From NCBI GenBank assembly GCA_038233335.1, contig JBBSME010000007.1, forward strand, positions 1-43,636: DNA of 43,636 nucleotides, given 5' to 3'. Below the pieces are notes generated by a model that worked only from the letters and a program-made list of their open reading frames with translations, ran no database searches and was not told where the DNA came from. This document shows, in pieces, positions 1 through 7,866 of the stretch (its first letter is position 1; each line of letters starts with the position of its first letter). The DNA comes from Iamia sp038233335. Its GTDB lineage: Bacteria; Actinomycetota; Acidimicrobiia; Acidimicrobiales; Iamiaceae. The position numbers and the translations under genes are program-made.

Positions 1-90
1 GCGCGGACCGCAGGGACCAACCTCGAAAACGGCCGAGAGACCCATGTCACGCCCTGCCAACGCCCGACCCCTGGCCACCGACCCAGCCGG

Positions 91-96
91 TAGCGT
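91..96 (+). promoter_or_regulatory. -10 element TAGCGT of the SRAP gene
   Basis: TAGCGT ends 8 nt before the GTG at 105 and no Shine-Dalgarno sequence lies between. A leaderless transcript is likely. The upstream 90 bases hold no gene I can support. Confidence 0.4.
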
Positions 97-104
97 CTCG
101 GCCC

Positions 105-836
105 GTGTGCGGCCGCTTTGTCTCGACCAGCTCCGCTGCGGACCTGGCCGACCACTTCGGCGCCGTCCCTCCCGAGGGCCCAGGGCCCGAGCCCCGCTAC
201 AACGTGGCCCCCACCGACGACGTCCTGGTGGTGCGCGGGGTCGAGGGGGCCCGGCGGGTGGAGGCGTTCCACTGGGGCCTGGTGCCCTGGTGGGCGGAGG
301 ACCCGAAGGTCGGCAGCCGGATGATCAACGCCCGGGCCGAGACCCTCGCCACCAAGGGCGCGTTCAAGGCCGCCTTCGCCGAACGGCGGGTGCTGGTCCC
401 AGCCGACGGCTTCTACGAGTGGGCCGCCCTCGAGGGGACGAAGCGCAAGCAGGCCTACTTCGTCCACCGCCCCGATGCCGAGCCCTACGCCTTCGCCGGT
501 CTCTGGGAGCAGTGGCGGGGGCGCGACCGCGACGGCTCAGACCACCTCCGCTCGACCACCATCGTCACCACCGCGGCCAACGGCGTGATGTCGGCCATCC
601 ACGACCGGATGCCGGTGGTGCTGCCGAGGTCCTCCTGGGACGAGTGGCTGGATCCGGCCCACGACGACCTGGCCGCACTCGGTCGGCTGCTGGTGCCTGC
701 TCCCGACGAGCTGACGGTCCTGCGTCCGGTGGGGCCCGAGGTGGGCAACGTCCGCAACGACAGCCCTGCCTTGGTCGACGAGGTCGTGCCGCAGGCCCCG
801 GTCGACGAGCCGACGCTCCCGGGGTTGGACGCATGA
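105..836 (+). CDS. SRAP-domain (HMCES/YedK family) abasic-site DNA-protein crosslink protein
   Basis: The 243-residue protein starts MCGRF, so that after Met removal Cys2 becomes the N-terminal nucleophile that forms a thiazolidine crosslink with abasic sites in single-stranded DNA. Other SRAP family signatures are visible: RYNVAP near residue 31, the GLVPWWAEDP stretch, INARAET near residue 74, GFYEW near 102 (catalytic Glu) and HDRMP near 166 (catalytic His). The family normally shields abasic sites at replication forks. The start is GTG at 105, fixed by the need for Cys at position 2. The stop overlaps the next start as ATGA (833-836), so it is translationally coupled to a membrane protein; I know of no functional reason for that coupling. 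Length is usual for the family. Confidence 0.93.
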   Translation: MCGRFVSTSSAADLADHFGAVPPEGPGPEPRYNVAPTDDVLVVRGVEGARRVEAFHWGLVPWWAEDPKVGSRMINARAETLATKGAFKAAFAERRVLVPADGFYEWAALEGTKRKQAYFVHRPDAEPYAFAGLWEQWRGRDRDGSDHLRSTTIVTTAANGVMSAIHDRMPVVLPRSSWDEWLDPAHDDLAALGRLLVPAPDELTVLRPVGPEVGNVRNDSPALVDEVVPQAPVDEPTLPGLDA

Positions 837-2356
837 GCGGCGGCGCGCGGCGGCTGAGCATCCGGCGACGGCTCGACGCCTCGGCCCTCCGGTGGCAGGC
901 CCGCCTCGACACCACCTGGGTCGACCGCACCCTGCCCTGGCTGTTCGCCGCCCTGCTGACCATCGTCTTGCTCCTCATCAGCCTGGCCGTGCAGCGCCAG
1001 CTCGACGGGGGACCGACCCTCGCCACCTGGACCCAGGCCTCCTGGAACCTCGAGGACGGGAGGGGGACGGTGTCGTCGCTCGCCGGCGGCGACATGGTCG
1101 TCGACCAGTGGGCGTTCACCACGTGGCCCCTCCTCTGGCTGGGGCGGTTCGTCCCCCTGGCCGGGGTGCTGGCCGTGGCCGAGGCCCTCTGCCTGGGCCT
1201 GGCCGTCGTGCCCCTGTGGCGGATGGCCCGCGAGGTGGCCCGCCTCCGCCTCGGCCTGACCATCGCCCTTGTCCTCGCCTTCGGGTTCGCGCCGGTCCTC
1301 TACACGGTGAACCTGACCGGGTGGTCGCCGGTGGTGGCCGCGGTGCCGGCCATCGCCTGGGCGGCCTGGTTCGGCCAGCGCCGGCGCTGGGTGGCCTACG
1401 GCCTGTGCGTGGCCCTGGCCCTGCTGTCGCGTGCCGACGTGGGCCTGCTCCTGGTGATGTTCGGCATCCTCGGCATCACGTCGGGTGATCGCCGGGCGGG
1501 ATCGATCACCGCGGGAGCAGGGATGGTGTGGACCGTGGCCTTCGTCGCCCTCACCGCCCCCCACGTGCCCACGGCCCCGATGACCGCCTCGGAGGCGGTG
1601 CTGGCCCGGGGCGAGGCCCCGCTCGGGGTGCTGGCCGACCCGCTCCGGCTGGTCACCGACCTGGTGATCCAGCCCAACGTCGGAGCCCTGGTCGTGCTGG
1701 TCGGGCCGCTTCTGTTCCTGCCCCTGGTCGTGCCCCGGTTCGCCCTCCCCGCGGTCCCGCCGATCTGGCTGGGGCTGGTGGGGGAGGAGGCGGTGCGCCA
1801 GGCGGTGGGGCCAGCGCCGGGTCTGGACCGCCTGCCCGCCACCCTCCTGCTGGCGCTGGTGCCCATGGTGCTGGCGGCGACGGTGGCGCTCTCCCGCATC
1901 GGCCAGTCCAGCGTCAGCCGCATCAGGGTCGACCATCGCGTGGTGGCGGCCATGGTGCTGGCCACGATCGCCATCTTCGTCCAGGTGGCGCCCACGTCGC
2001 CGTTCAACGAGCCCTGGAGCTGGGGCAGCCAGGACGACGCCGACGGGGCCCGCATGGAGGCGGTCGACCTGCTCGACGAGATCGATCCGGGCGTCAGCGT
2101 CTCGGCCTCACCGCAGGTGACGGCCCTGGTGGCCGAGCGGGCCCACGTCGACGAGGTGCCGGTCGGACCGCCGGACGAGGGGTGGGAGCCGGCCACCGAG
2201 GCCGTGCTCTACGACACCACGGGCCTGGGGGACGACGGCGTCGCGCTGTGGGAGCGGCGCGACCGGGAGGAGGCCGTGGCCGCCCTGGTGTCCCAGGACT
2301 TCGATGTCGAGTACCGGGGTGAGGGGATCATCCTGCTGGTCCGCCCCACGGAGTAG
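833..2356 (+). CDS. DUF2079 family multi-pass membrane protein
   Basis: A 507-residue protein with a short basic N-terminus (RRLSIRRR) followed by many hydrophobic segments: about 35-54, then a run between roughly 95 and 370. The C-terminal 140 residues are soluble and charged. The sequence resembles DUF2079, a family of predicted polytopic proteins related in layout to GT-C glycosyltransferases. The tail segment beginning VSASPQVTALVAERAHVDEVP is of the kind seen in that family. Function and substrate are unknown. The ATG at 833 overlaps the upstream stop by 4 nt; longer in-frame extensions to position 44 are out-of-frame reading of the SRAP gene and are not used. It converges on the HIT gene with a 6-nt gap. 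Confidence 0.75.
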   Translation: MSGGARRLSIRRRLDASALRWQARLDTTWVDRTLPWLFAALLTIVLLLISLAVQRQLDGGPTLATWTQASWNLEDGRGTVSSLAGGDMVVDQWAFTTWPLLWLGRFVPLAGVLAVAEALCLGLAVVPLWRMAREVARLRLGLTIALVLAFGFAPVLYTVNLTGWSPVVAAVPAIAWAAWFGQRRRWVAYGLCVALALLSRADVGLLLVMFGILGITSGDRRAGSITAGAGMVWTVAFVALTAPHVPTAPMTASEAVLARGEAPLGVLADPLRLVTDLVIQPNVGALVVLVGPLLFLPLVVPRFALPAVPPIWLGLVGEEAVRQAVGPAPGLDRLPATLLLALVPMVLAATVALSRIGQSSVSRIRVDHRVVAAMVLATIAIFVQVAPTSPFNEPWSWGSQDDADGARMEAVDLLDEIDPGVSVSASPQVTALVAERAHVDEVPVGPPDEGWEPATEAVLYDTTGLGDDGVALWERRDREEAVAALVSQDFDVEYRGEGIILLVRPTE

Positions 2357-2362
2357 CCGGGC

Positions 2363-2785
2363 TCAGTCGGCGACGCCCTCGGCTCCGGCCGCCCGCAGGC
2401 CGTCGCGCAGCCGTGCCGCGGCGTCGTCCAGGGCGTCGGGGTCCGGGTCGACCTCCGCGTTGGCGAAGTCGAGCTGGTCGATGCGGGTGAACGGCACCAG
2501 GTGGACGTGGGTGTGGGGGACCTCCTCGCCGGCCACGATGACGCCGACCTTGGAGGGCGAGAAGACCTCCTGCTGGGCCCGGGCGATGGTGCGGGCCACG
2601 GTCATCACGTGGGCGAGGAGGGCTTCGGGCAGGTCGATCCAGTGGTCGACCTCGTCGATCGGCACCACCAGGACGTGGCCCGGCGCCAGCGGCGCGATGG
2701 TGAGGAAGGCGACGCAGCGCTCGTCGCGCCACACGAAGCGGCCGGGGATCTCGCCCGCGATGATGCGGCTGAACAGGGTCGGCAT
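2363..2785 (-). CDS. HIT family nucleotide hydrolase
   Basis: A 140-residue histidine-triad protein. It opens with the family-typical LFSRIIAGEIP, has APLAPGHVLVVP near residues 31-42, and carries the triad HTHVHLVP at 91-98 (His91, His93, His95; the middle of the triad is the nucleophile in this family). Members hydrolyse adenylated compounds such as AMP-amines or dinucleoside polyphosphates in the cytosol; the exact substrate cannot be read here. The ATG at 2785 is preferred over longer in-frame starts because it begins exactly where HIT homology begins, and because TATCCT lies 6 nt upstream. It is divergent from the phosphatidyltransferase gene with only 31 nt between start codons. Confidence 0.93.
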   Translation of the reverse strand: MPTLFSRIIAGEIPGRFVWRDERCVAFLTIAPLAPGHVLVVPIDEVDHWIDLPEALLAHVMTVARTIARAQQEVFSPSKVGVIVAGEEVPHTHVHLVPFTRIDQLDFANAEVDPDPDALDDAAARLRDGLRAAGAEGVAD

Positions 2786-2791
2786 GGGGCG

Positions 2792-2797
2792 AGGATA
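2792..2797 (-). promoter_or_regulatory. -10 element TATCCT of the HIT gene
   Basis: On the minus strand TATCCT is followed by 6 nt and then the ATG at 2785, with no Shine-Dalgarno sequence. This is the spacing expected if transcription starts at the A of the start codon. Confidence 0.5.
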
Positions 2798-2804
2798 GGA
2801 GGCG

Positions 2805-2810
2805 TAGGCT
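2805..2810 (+). promoter_or_regulatory. -10 element TAGGCT of the phosphatidyltransferase gene
   Basis: TAGGCT is followed by 6 nt and then GTG at 2817. It sits 7 nt from the oppositely oriented TATCCT, so each -35 region must fall in or at the start of the other gene. Confidence 0.5.
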
Positions 2811-2816
2811 GCCTCG

Positions 2817-3482
2817 GTGGCTGCCCAGACCGACGAGGACCGGGACGCGACGGAGGGGGCCGACGGCGAGGACCGCATCCTCACCGTGCCCAACGCCATC
2901 ACCGCGGTCCGGCTGGCCTGCCTGCCGCTCTTCCTCTGGCTGCTCTTCGCCCAGGACGACCGGGTCTGGGCCGCCAGCGTGCTCGGCGCCCTGGGGGCCA
3001 CGGACTGGGTCGACGGCTTCCTCGCCCGGCGGTGGAACCAGGTGTCGACACTGGGAAAGGTCCTCGACCCGGTGGCCGACCGGTTGTTGTTCTTCGTGGG
3101 CGGCGCGGCGATCATCATCGACGGCAGCATCCCGATCTGGGTGGCGGTGCTGGTCCTGACGCGTGAGGTGTTGGTGTCGATGGCGACGGTCGTCCTGGCC
3201 CTGGCCGGGGCCAAGCGGATCGACGTCACCTGGTGGGGCAAGGCGGGGACCTTCTGCGTCATGTTCGCCTTCCCCATGTTCCTGGCCTCCGAGGGCCAGC
3301 TCTTCTGGAGGGACGAGGCCCGAGCCCTGGCGTGGGGCTTCGTGATCCCGGGCCTGGTGTTCGGCTACATCGCCCTGGCCCTGTACGTGCCCCTCGGGCT
3401 GCGGGCCCTGCGGGAGGGTCGGACCGGCCGGGCCGAGCCGACTGCGGACGGCCCTGACAGGGACCCCACCTCGGCCCGATAG
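2817..3482 (+). CDS. pgsA: CDP-alcohol phosphatidyltransferase (PgsA-like)
   Basis: A 221-residue integral membrane enzyme with the complete CDP-alcohol phosphotransferase signature DG-x2-AR-x8-G-x3-D-x3-D: Asp63, Asp66, Gly67, Ala70, Arg71, Gly80, Asp84 and Asp88. These residues bind CDP and metal. Several hydrophobic helices follow up to about residue 200, and both tails are hydrophilic. The reaction joins a CDP-diacylglycerol phosphatidyl group to an alcohol; glycerol-3-phosphate (phosphatidylglycerophosphate synthase) is the most likely acceptor, but other alcohols are not excluded. The start is GTG at 2817. The position upstream of the gcvH/FHA/MerR cluster matches Mycobacterium pgsA2 (Rv1822), which supports the call. 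Confidence 0.85.
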   Translation: MAAQTDEDRDATEGADGEDRILTVPNAITAVRLACLPLFLWLLFAQDDRVWAASVLGALGATDWVDGFLARRWNQVSTLGKVLDPVADRLLFFVGGAAIIIDGSIPIWVAVLVLTREVLVSMATVVLALAGAKRIDVTWWGKAGTFCVMFAFPMFLASEGQLFWRDEARALAWGFVIPGLVFGYIALALYVPLGLRALREGRTGRAEPTADGPDRDPTSAR

Positions 3483-3485
3483 GTT
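3480..3485 (+). promoter_or_regulatory. -10 element TAGGTT of the manC-like gene
   Basis: TAGGTT overlaps the stop codon of the preceding gene and is followed by 7 nt and then GTG at 3493. There is no Shine-Dalgarno sequence. Confidence 0.45.
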
Positions 3486-3492
3486 CGATCCG

Positions 3493-5979
3493 GTGAAGGC
3501 CGTCATCATGGCGGGCGGCGAGGGATCTCGCCTCCGGCCGCTCACCACCCACACGCCCAAGCCCATGCTCCCCTTGGCCAACCGGCCGATGATGGAGCAC
3601 ATCGTCGGGCTTCTCCGCAGCCACGGCTACACCGAGATCGTGGTCACGGTGTCGTTTCTGGCCAACCAGATCCGCACCTACTTCGGCGACGGGTCCGACT
3701 TCGGCGTCGAGATCACCTATGCCACCGAGGAGCAGCCCCTCGGCACCGCCGGGTCGGTGCGCAACGCCAAAGACGTCTTGGACGAGCGGTTCCTCGTCAT
3801 CTCCGGAGACATCCTCACCGACATCGAGCTGACCGCCATCGTGGCCGAGCACGAAGCCAAGGGCGCCCTGGCCACCATCGGCCTGGTCGCGGTGGACGAC
3901 CCCCTCGAGTTCGGCATCGTGATCACCCGGGACGACGGGTCGATCGAGCGGTTCCTGGAGAAGCCCACCTGGGGCCAGGTGTTCAGTGACACGATCAACA
4001 CCGGGATCTTCGTCCTCGAACCCGAGATCTTCGACTACATCGCCCCCGACCGACCGGTCGACTTCTCGGGCGAGGTCTTCCCGAAGCTGTTGGCCGAGGG
4101 TCGCCCCATGGTGGGTGCGGTGGCCGAGGGCTACTGGGAGGACGTGGGCACCCTCGAGGCCTACGTCCGGGCCCACAACGACGTGCTCGACGGCACCGTC
4201 AAGCTCGACGTCCCCGGGTTCGCCCTCCGCGACGGCGTGTGGCTGGGGGAGGGGGCCGAGGTCCACCCCGATGCCGAGATCGTGGGCACCGCGATCATCG
4301 GGCCTGGGTGTCGTGTGGGCGCCGGCGCCCGCATCGGCCCCTACGCGGTCCTGGGCCGGAACTGCCGGGTCCGGGCCGAGGCCGCGGTCGAGCGCTCGGT
4401 GGTCCACGAGAACGTCTACCTCGGCGAGAGCAGCCGCCTGCGAGGGGCGATCGTGGGCCGGTCGGGCGAGATCCGCCGCGCCGCCCGCTGCGATGAGGGC
4501 TCCGTCCTCGGCGACGAGTGCTTCGTGGGTGAGGACGCGGTCGTGGGGGCCGGGGTGAAGGTGTACCCGTTCAAGACCATCGAGGCCGGGGCCACCGTCA
4601 ACTCCTCGATCATCCTCGAGACCCGGGGCGCGCGGAGCCTGTTCGGGGCGTCCGGCGTCTCGGGCCTGGCCAACGTCGACATGACCCCGGAGCTGGCCTC
4701 GCGGGTTGCCATGGCCTGGGCCACGACCCTGCCCAAGGGCAGCACTGTCGTCACCTCCCGCGACTCCAGCCGAGCGGCGCGCATGCTCAAGCGGGCCCTC
4801 ATGTCCGGGCTGAACGCGGCCGGGATCAACGTGCTCGACCTGGAGGTGGCCTCGGTCCCGGTCACCCGCTTCGCCGCCGACGGCACCGTCGTGGCTGGCG
4901 GGGTGACCGTCCGACTCGAGGGCGATGACCCCGACTCGGTGGCCTTCCGCTTCCTCGACGGGTCCGGCCTCGACATCTCCGAGGCCTCGCAGCGCAAGAT
5001 CGAGCGCCAGTTCTCCCGCGAGGACTTCCGACGGGTCCCCGCCGAGGAGATCGGCGAGATCGACTTCCCGCCCCGGGTGCTCGAGCACTACACCACCGCC
5101 CTGGGCGCCACCGTCGACCTCGAGGTGGTGCGCCGGGCCGGGTTCAAGATCGTGACCGACTACGGCTTCGGGTCGACCTCGTTCACCATGCCGACGGTGC
5201 TGGCCCAGATCGGCGCCGACGTGCTCTCGGTTAACCCGTACGCCTCGACCCATGGCGCCATGGGCTTCGCGCGCGACGCCGCGGCCACGGCCGCCGGTGC
5301 CCTCGTCACTGCAGCCGGAGCCCACGTCGCGGCGGTGATCGACGCGGGTGGCGAGCGGCTGACCCTGGTCGACGACGAGGGCCGGGTCCTGACCGACACC
5401 CAGGCCCTGCTGGCCCTGGTCCGCCTGGTCGCCCCCCACATCGACGGCGACACCATCGTCGTGCCGGTCACCGCCTCCCGGCACGTGCAAACGGTCGTCG
5501 GCTCCACCGGTGTGACCGTGCGCGAGGCCAAGACCTCCACGGCCGCGCTCATGTCCGCCGCCGCCGAGCCGGGCGTGGGGTTCGCCGGCGATGCCGGCGG
5601 CGGGTTCATCATCCCGGGGTTCCTGCCCGCGTTCGACGCCGCCGCCGCCTTCGTCAAGCTGTTGGAGCTACTGGCCCGCCACGACGTGCGCCTGTCATCG
5701 GTGGTCGACGACCTGCCCCGGCCGCACATCGTCCACGAGACGGTGGTGACGCCGTGGGAGCAGAAGGGCATGGTGATGCGGACCCTCGTGGATCGCATCG
5801 ATCCGGAGCGGCTGGTCCTGGTCGACGGGGTCAAGGTTCTCCACGACGACGGCTGGGCCCTGGCTCTGCCCGACCCCACCGAGCCCCTGACCCACATCTG
5901 GGCCGAGGCCGACACCGAGGCCGATGCTCGCGGTCGGGCCCAGGAGTACGGTCGGCGCCTGCGTCAGCTCGTTCGCTGA
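3493..5979 (+). CDS. Mannose-1-phosphate guanylyltransferase fused to a degenerate phosphomannomutase-like domain
   Basis: An 828-residue three-part protein. Residues 1-235 are a nucleotidyltransferase with the GGEGSRLRPLT signature at 8-18 and PKPMLP at 22-27. Residues about 250-375 are a left-handed beta-helix with hexapeptide turns (GTAIIGPGCRVGAGARIGP). Residues about 385-828 have the layout of an alpha-D-phosphohexomutase. In that last part the expected phosphoserine loop (TASHNP in active mutases) reads TSRDSSRAAR near 421-430. The metal-binding DGDGDR loop reads DAGGERL at 617-623. The transferase probably makes GDP-mannose or another NDP-sugar for the envelope; the mutase half may be regulatory. 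I recall similar long fusions in other actinobacteria and cyanobacteria, so the architecture is not unique. The GTG start is placed by the N-terminal motif MKAVIMAGG. Confidence 0.85.
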   Translation: MKAVIMAGGEGSRLRPLTTHTPKPMLPLANRPMMEHIVGLLRSHGYTEIVVTVSFLANQIRTYFGDGSDFGVEITYATEEQPLGTAGSVRNAKDVLDERFLVISGDILTDIELTAIVAEHEAKGALATIGLVAVDDPLEFGIVITRDDGSIERFLEKPTWGQVFSDTINTGIFVLEPEIFDYIAPDRPVDFSGEVFPKLLAEGRPMVGAVAEGYWEDVGTLEAYVRAHNDVLDGTVKLDVPGFALRDGVWLGEGAEVHPDAEIVGTAIIGPGCRVGAGARIGPYAVLGRNCRVRAEAAVERSVVHENVYLGESSRLRGAIVGRSGEIRRAARCDEGSVLGDECFVGEDAVVGAGVKVYPFKTIEAGATVNSSIILETRGARSLFGASGVSGLANVDMTPELASRVAMAWATTLPKGSTVVTSRDSSRAARMLKRALMSGLNAAGINVLDLEVASVPVTRFAADGTVVAGGVTVRLEGDDPDSVAFRFLDGSGLDISEASQRKIERQFSREDFRRVPAEEIGEIDFPPRVLEHYTTALGATVDLEVVRRAGFKIVTDYGFGSTSFTMPTVLAQIGADVLSVNPYASTHGAMGFARDAAATAAGALVTAAGAHVAAVIDAGGERLTLVDDEGRVLTDTQALLALVRLVAPHIDGDTIVVPVTASRHVQTVVGSTGVTVREAKTSTAALMSAAAEPGVGFAGDAGGGFIIPGFLPAFDAAAAFVKLLELLARHDVRLSSVVDDLPRPHIVHETVVTPWEQKGMVMRTLVDRIDPERLVLVDGVKVLHDDGWALALPDPTEPLTHIWAEADTEADARGRAQEYGRRLRQLVR

Positions 5980-5991
5980 CCCGACGAGGCG

Positions 5992-6006
5992 GAGGGTCGC
6001 ACCCTC
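5992..6006 (+). terminator. Short hairpin after the manC-like gene
   Basis: GAGGGT-CGC-ACCCTC forms a 6-bp stem with a 3-nt loop, 13 nt after the stop codon. No T-run follows, so termination activity is uncertain. Confidence 0.35.
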
Positions 6007-6063
6007 AGCCGTAGGTCGAGGCTTCGGTCCGGCCTTCCCCGCAGGCTGCTCGTCCAGGTGAGG

Positions 6064-6069
6064 TAGGTT
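6064..6069 (+). promoter_or_regulatory. -10 element TAGGTT of gcvH
   Basis: TAGGTT is followed by exactly 6 nt and the ATG at 6076. No Shine-Dalgarno sequence is present, which suggests a leaderless mRNA. Confidence 0.55.
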
Positions 6070-6075
6070 GCCGAG

Positions 6076-6456
6076 ATGAACGTTCCCGAGGACCTCCGCT
6101 ACACGAAGGACCACGAGTGGGTCCGGGTCGAGGGCTCGCTGGTGCGGATCGGGATCACCGACTACGCCCAGGACGCGCTGGGCGACGTGGTGTTCGTCCA
6201 GGTGCCCGACGCCGGCGCGCCGGTGGGTGCCGGTGACACGGTGAGCGAGGTCGAGTCGACCAAGTCGGTGTCGGAGATCTACGCACCGGTCGCCGGCGCG
6301 GTGACCGAGGTCAACGCCGACCTGGCCGACGCCCCGGAGCGCCTGAACGACGACCCCTACGGCGAGGGGTGGATCTGCGCCATCGAGGTCGGCGACCCGT
6401 CCCAGCTCGACGGCCTGCTCGATGCGGCCGGCTACCGGGGCCTGATCGAGGAGTAG
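6076..6456 (+). CDS. gcvH: Glycine cleavage system H protein
   Basis: A 126-residue lipoyl carrier of the glycine cleavage system, shuttling the methylamine group between GcvP, GcvT and dihydrolipoamide dehydrogenase. The N-terminus (YTKDHEWVRVEG) and the lipoylation motif VESTKSVSEIYAP, with Lys63 as the modified residue, are intact. Length is typical. It heads a tight run with the FHA gene (6 nt gap), the MerR gene and the nuclease gene. The same neighbour order is seen in Mycobacterium (Rv1826-Rv1829). Unlike gcvP it has no riboswitch upstream. Confidence 0.97.
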   Translation: MNVPEDLRYTKDHEWVRVEGSLVRIGITDYAQDALGDVVFVQVPDAGAPVGAGDTVSEVESTKSVSEIYAPVAGAVTEVNADLADAPERLNDDPYGEGWICAIEVGDPSQLDGLLDAAGYRGLIEE

Positions 6457-6462
6457 ACGTGC

Positions 6463-6939
6463 GTGGCTGATGTCGACTGCGACCGCTGTGGTCACCGCAA
6501 CGCCCCCGAGGCCAACTTCTGCTCCTCGTGCGGCGCGCCCCTGGAGAACGCCGACGAGGATCGCCCCACCATCCAGCTGCCGGTGGAGAACAGCGCCGGC
6601 GTCTCGGAGGAGATCAGCCTCGACCTCGACGAGCTCCCCGACCGAGGTGTCCTCGCCGTCCGGGCCGGCCCCAACGAGGGGTCCACCTTCGCCATCGACA
6701 AGGACGTCATCACCGCCGGGCGCCACCCCGACAGCGACATCTTCCTCGACGACATCACCGTCTCCCGGCGCCACGCCGAGGTCCGCCAGGAGGGCAGCCG
6801 CCTCGTCGTCCGCGACGTGGGGTCCCTGAACGGCACCTACCTCAACCGCGAGCGCATCGAGCAGGGCGAGCTGCACGACGGCGACACGATCCAGGTGGGC
6901 AAGTTCAAGCTGGTGTACGTCACCGGCTCCGACTCGTGA
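6463..6939 (+). CDS. Zinc-ribbon/FHA domain protein, GarA-like
   Basis: A 158-residue protein with an N-terminal zinc ribbon (Cys6, Cys9, Cys20, Cys23) and a C-terminal forkhead-associated domain from about residue 63 to 153. The phosphothreonine-binding residues are present: Arg87 in GRHPDSD, Ser101 and His104 in SRRH, and Asn123 in SLNGTY. Position between gcvH and the FtsR-like MerR gene matches GarA/OdhI (Rv1827), a Ser/Thr-kinase-controlled inhibitor of 2-oxoglutarate and glutamate enzymes. GarA itself lacks a zinc ribbon and carries an N-terminal phospho-threonine pair; here the only obvious candidate is Thr36 in EDRPTIQ. A GarA-like role is therefore inference. GTG at 6463 starts 6 nt after gcvH. 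Confidence 0.85.
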   Translation: MADVDCDRCGHRNAPEANFCSSCGAPLENADEDRPTIQLPVENSAGVSEEISLDLDELPDRGVLAVRAGPNEGSTFAIDKDVITAGRHPDSDIFLDDITVSRRHAEVRQEGSRLVVRDVGSLNGTYLNRERIEQGELHDGDTIQVGKFKLVYVTGSDS

Positions 6940-6949
6940 GCGAGCCAGC

Positions 6950-7843
6950 GTGACGGAGCGGTCGCACCTGGCGATCGGTGAGGTGCTCAACCTCCTGCAG
7001 GACGAGTTCCCCGACATCACCATTTCCAAGATCCGGTTCCTCGAGAGCCAGGGCCTGCTCGACCCGGAGCGCACGCCGTCGGGGTACCGGAAGTTCTACG
7101 AGGCCGACGTGCGCCGGCTGCGCTGGATCCTCACCGAGCAGCGGGACAGCTTCCTGCCTCTGAAGGTCATCAAGGACCGCCTGGAGAAGGGGGAGGACGC
7201 GAGCATGGCCGCGCCTGACACCTCCGGTGACGGTGCTGCCGCGGCCGTGCCCCGCTCCGGTGGCGAGATCGGGGAGGCGGCTCCGGCCGAGGCTGCCGAG
7301 CACGTGGCGGACAGCCCCACGGCCGCTCCGGCCAACGAACCCACCGACCCGGCCACCCTTCCCATCTGGATGGCCGACGCGGCTCGGGCCAAGGCCGATC
7401 GGAGCCGCAGCGGGCGGGGCGCCGACATCGGCGATGGTCCTGATCCCCTCGACCGGGGCCCCACCTCGGTCAGCCCCACGCCCGACGAGCTGTTGGTGGC
7501 CAGCGGGCTGGCCCCGAAGCAGCTGGCGTCGCTGGAGGAGTACGGGCTGGTGACCGGCCACGAGGTCGGTGCCGACCGCTACTACGACGGTGAGGACCTG
7601 GTGATCGCCCAGAAGGCGGCCGGGTTCCTGGCTCACGGCATCGAGGCCCGCCACCTGCGCATGTTCAAGACCACCGCCGATCGGGAGGCGGCCCTCCTCG
7701 AGCAGATCGCTCTGCCCCTGGTCAAGCAACGGCGGGCCGAGTCCCGGGACGAGGCGCAGGACCTGGTGGCCGAGCTGGCGGGTCTGGGCCAGGGCCTGCG
7801 GGCGGCGCTGCTCCGAGCTGCCCTGGGCGAGCACCTGTCCTGA
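6950..7843 (+). CDS. ftsR: MerR family regulator, FtsR/Rv1828-like
   Basis: A 297-residue DNA-binding protein. Residues 1-75 form a MerR-type winged helix (AIGEVLNLLQDEFPDITISK, then LESQGLLDP and GYRKFY). A disordered Ala/Pro/Asp linker covers roughly 85-170. A second, degenerate MerR-like module (LASLEEYGLV...YYDGEDL) and a helical tail follow. This two-module layout and the position after the FHA gene match Rv1828 and corynebacterial FtsR, an activator of ftsZ. The linker is longer than I expect for the family. GTG at 6950 follows the FHA stop by 10 nt, so the two are probably co-transcribed. Confidence 0.85.
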   Translation: MTERSHLAIGEVLNLLQDEFPDITISKIRFLESQGLLDPERTPSGYRKFYEADVRRLRWILTEQRDSFLPLKVIKDRLEKGEDASMAAPDTSGDGAAAAVPRSGGEIGEAAPAEAAEHVADSPTAAPANEPTDPATLPIWMADAARAKADRSRSGRGADIGDGPDPLDRGPTSVSPTPDELLVASGLAPKQLASLEEYGLVTGHEVGADRYYDGEDLVIAQKAAGFLAHGIEARHLRMFKTTADREAALLEQIALPLVKQRRAESRDEAQDLVAELAGLGQGLRAALLRAALGEHLS

Positions 7844-7853
7844 CCGGGGACGG

Positions 7854-7859
7854 TAGGGT
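7854..7859 (+). promoter_or_regulatory. -10 element TAGGGT of the bifunctional nuclease gene
   Basis: TAGGGT is followed by 7 nt and the ATG at 7867, without a Shine-Dalgarno sequence. It gives the nuclease gene its own start although it lies only 23 nt after the MerR gene. Confidence 0.45.
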
Positions 7860-7866
7860 TCGACCG

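Noticed and set aside
485..1936. Long minus-strand open frame (483 codons) opposite the SRAP and DUF2079 genes
   Set aside because: High GC content makes antisense frames long. Its composition (Gln/His/Arg/Gly-rich, no domain) is a shadow, while the plus-strand genes have clear families.
3259..5490. 743-codon minus-strand open frame opposite the manC-like gene
   Set aside because: Low-complexity translation rich in Gly, His, Asp and Val with no recognisable motif; it is the antisense of a well-supported enzyme.
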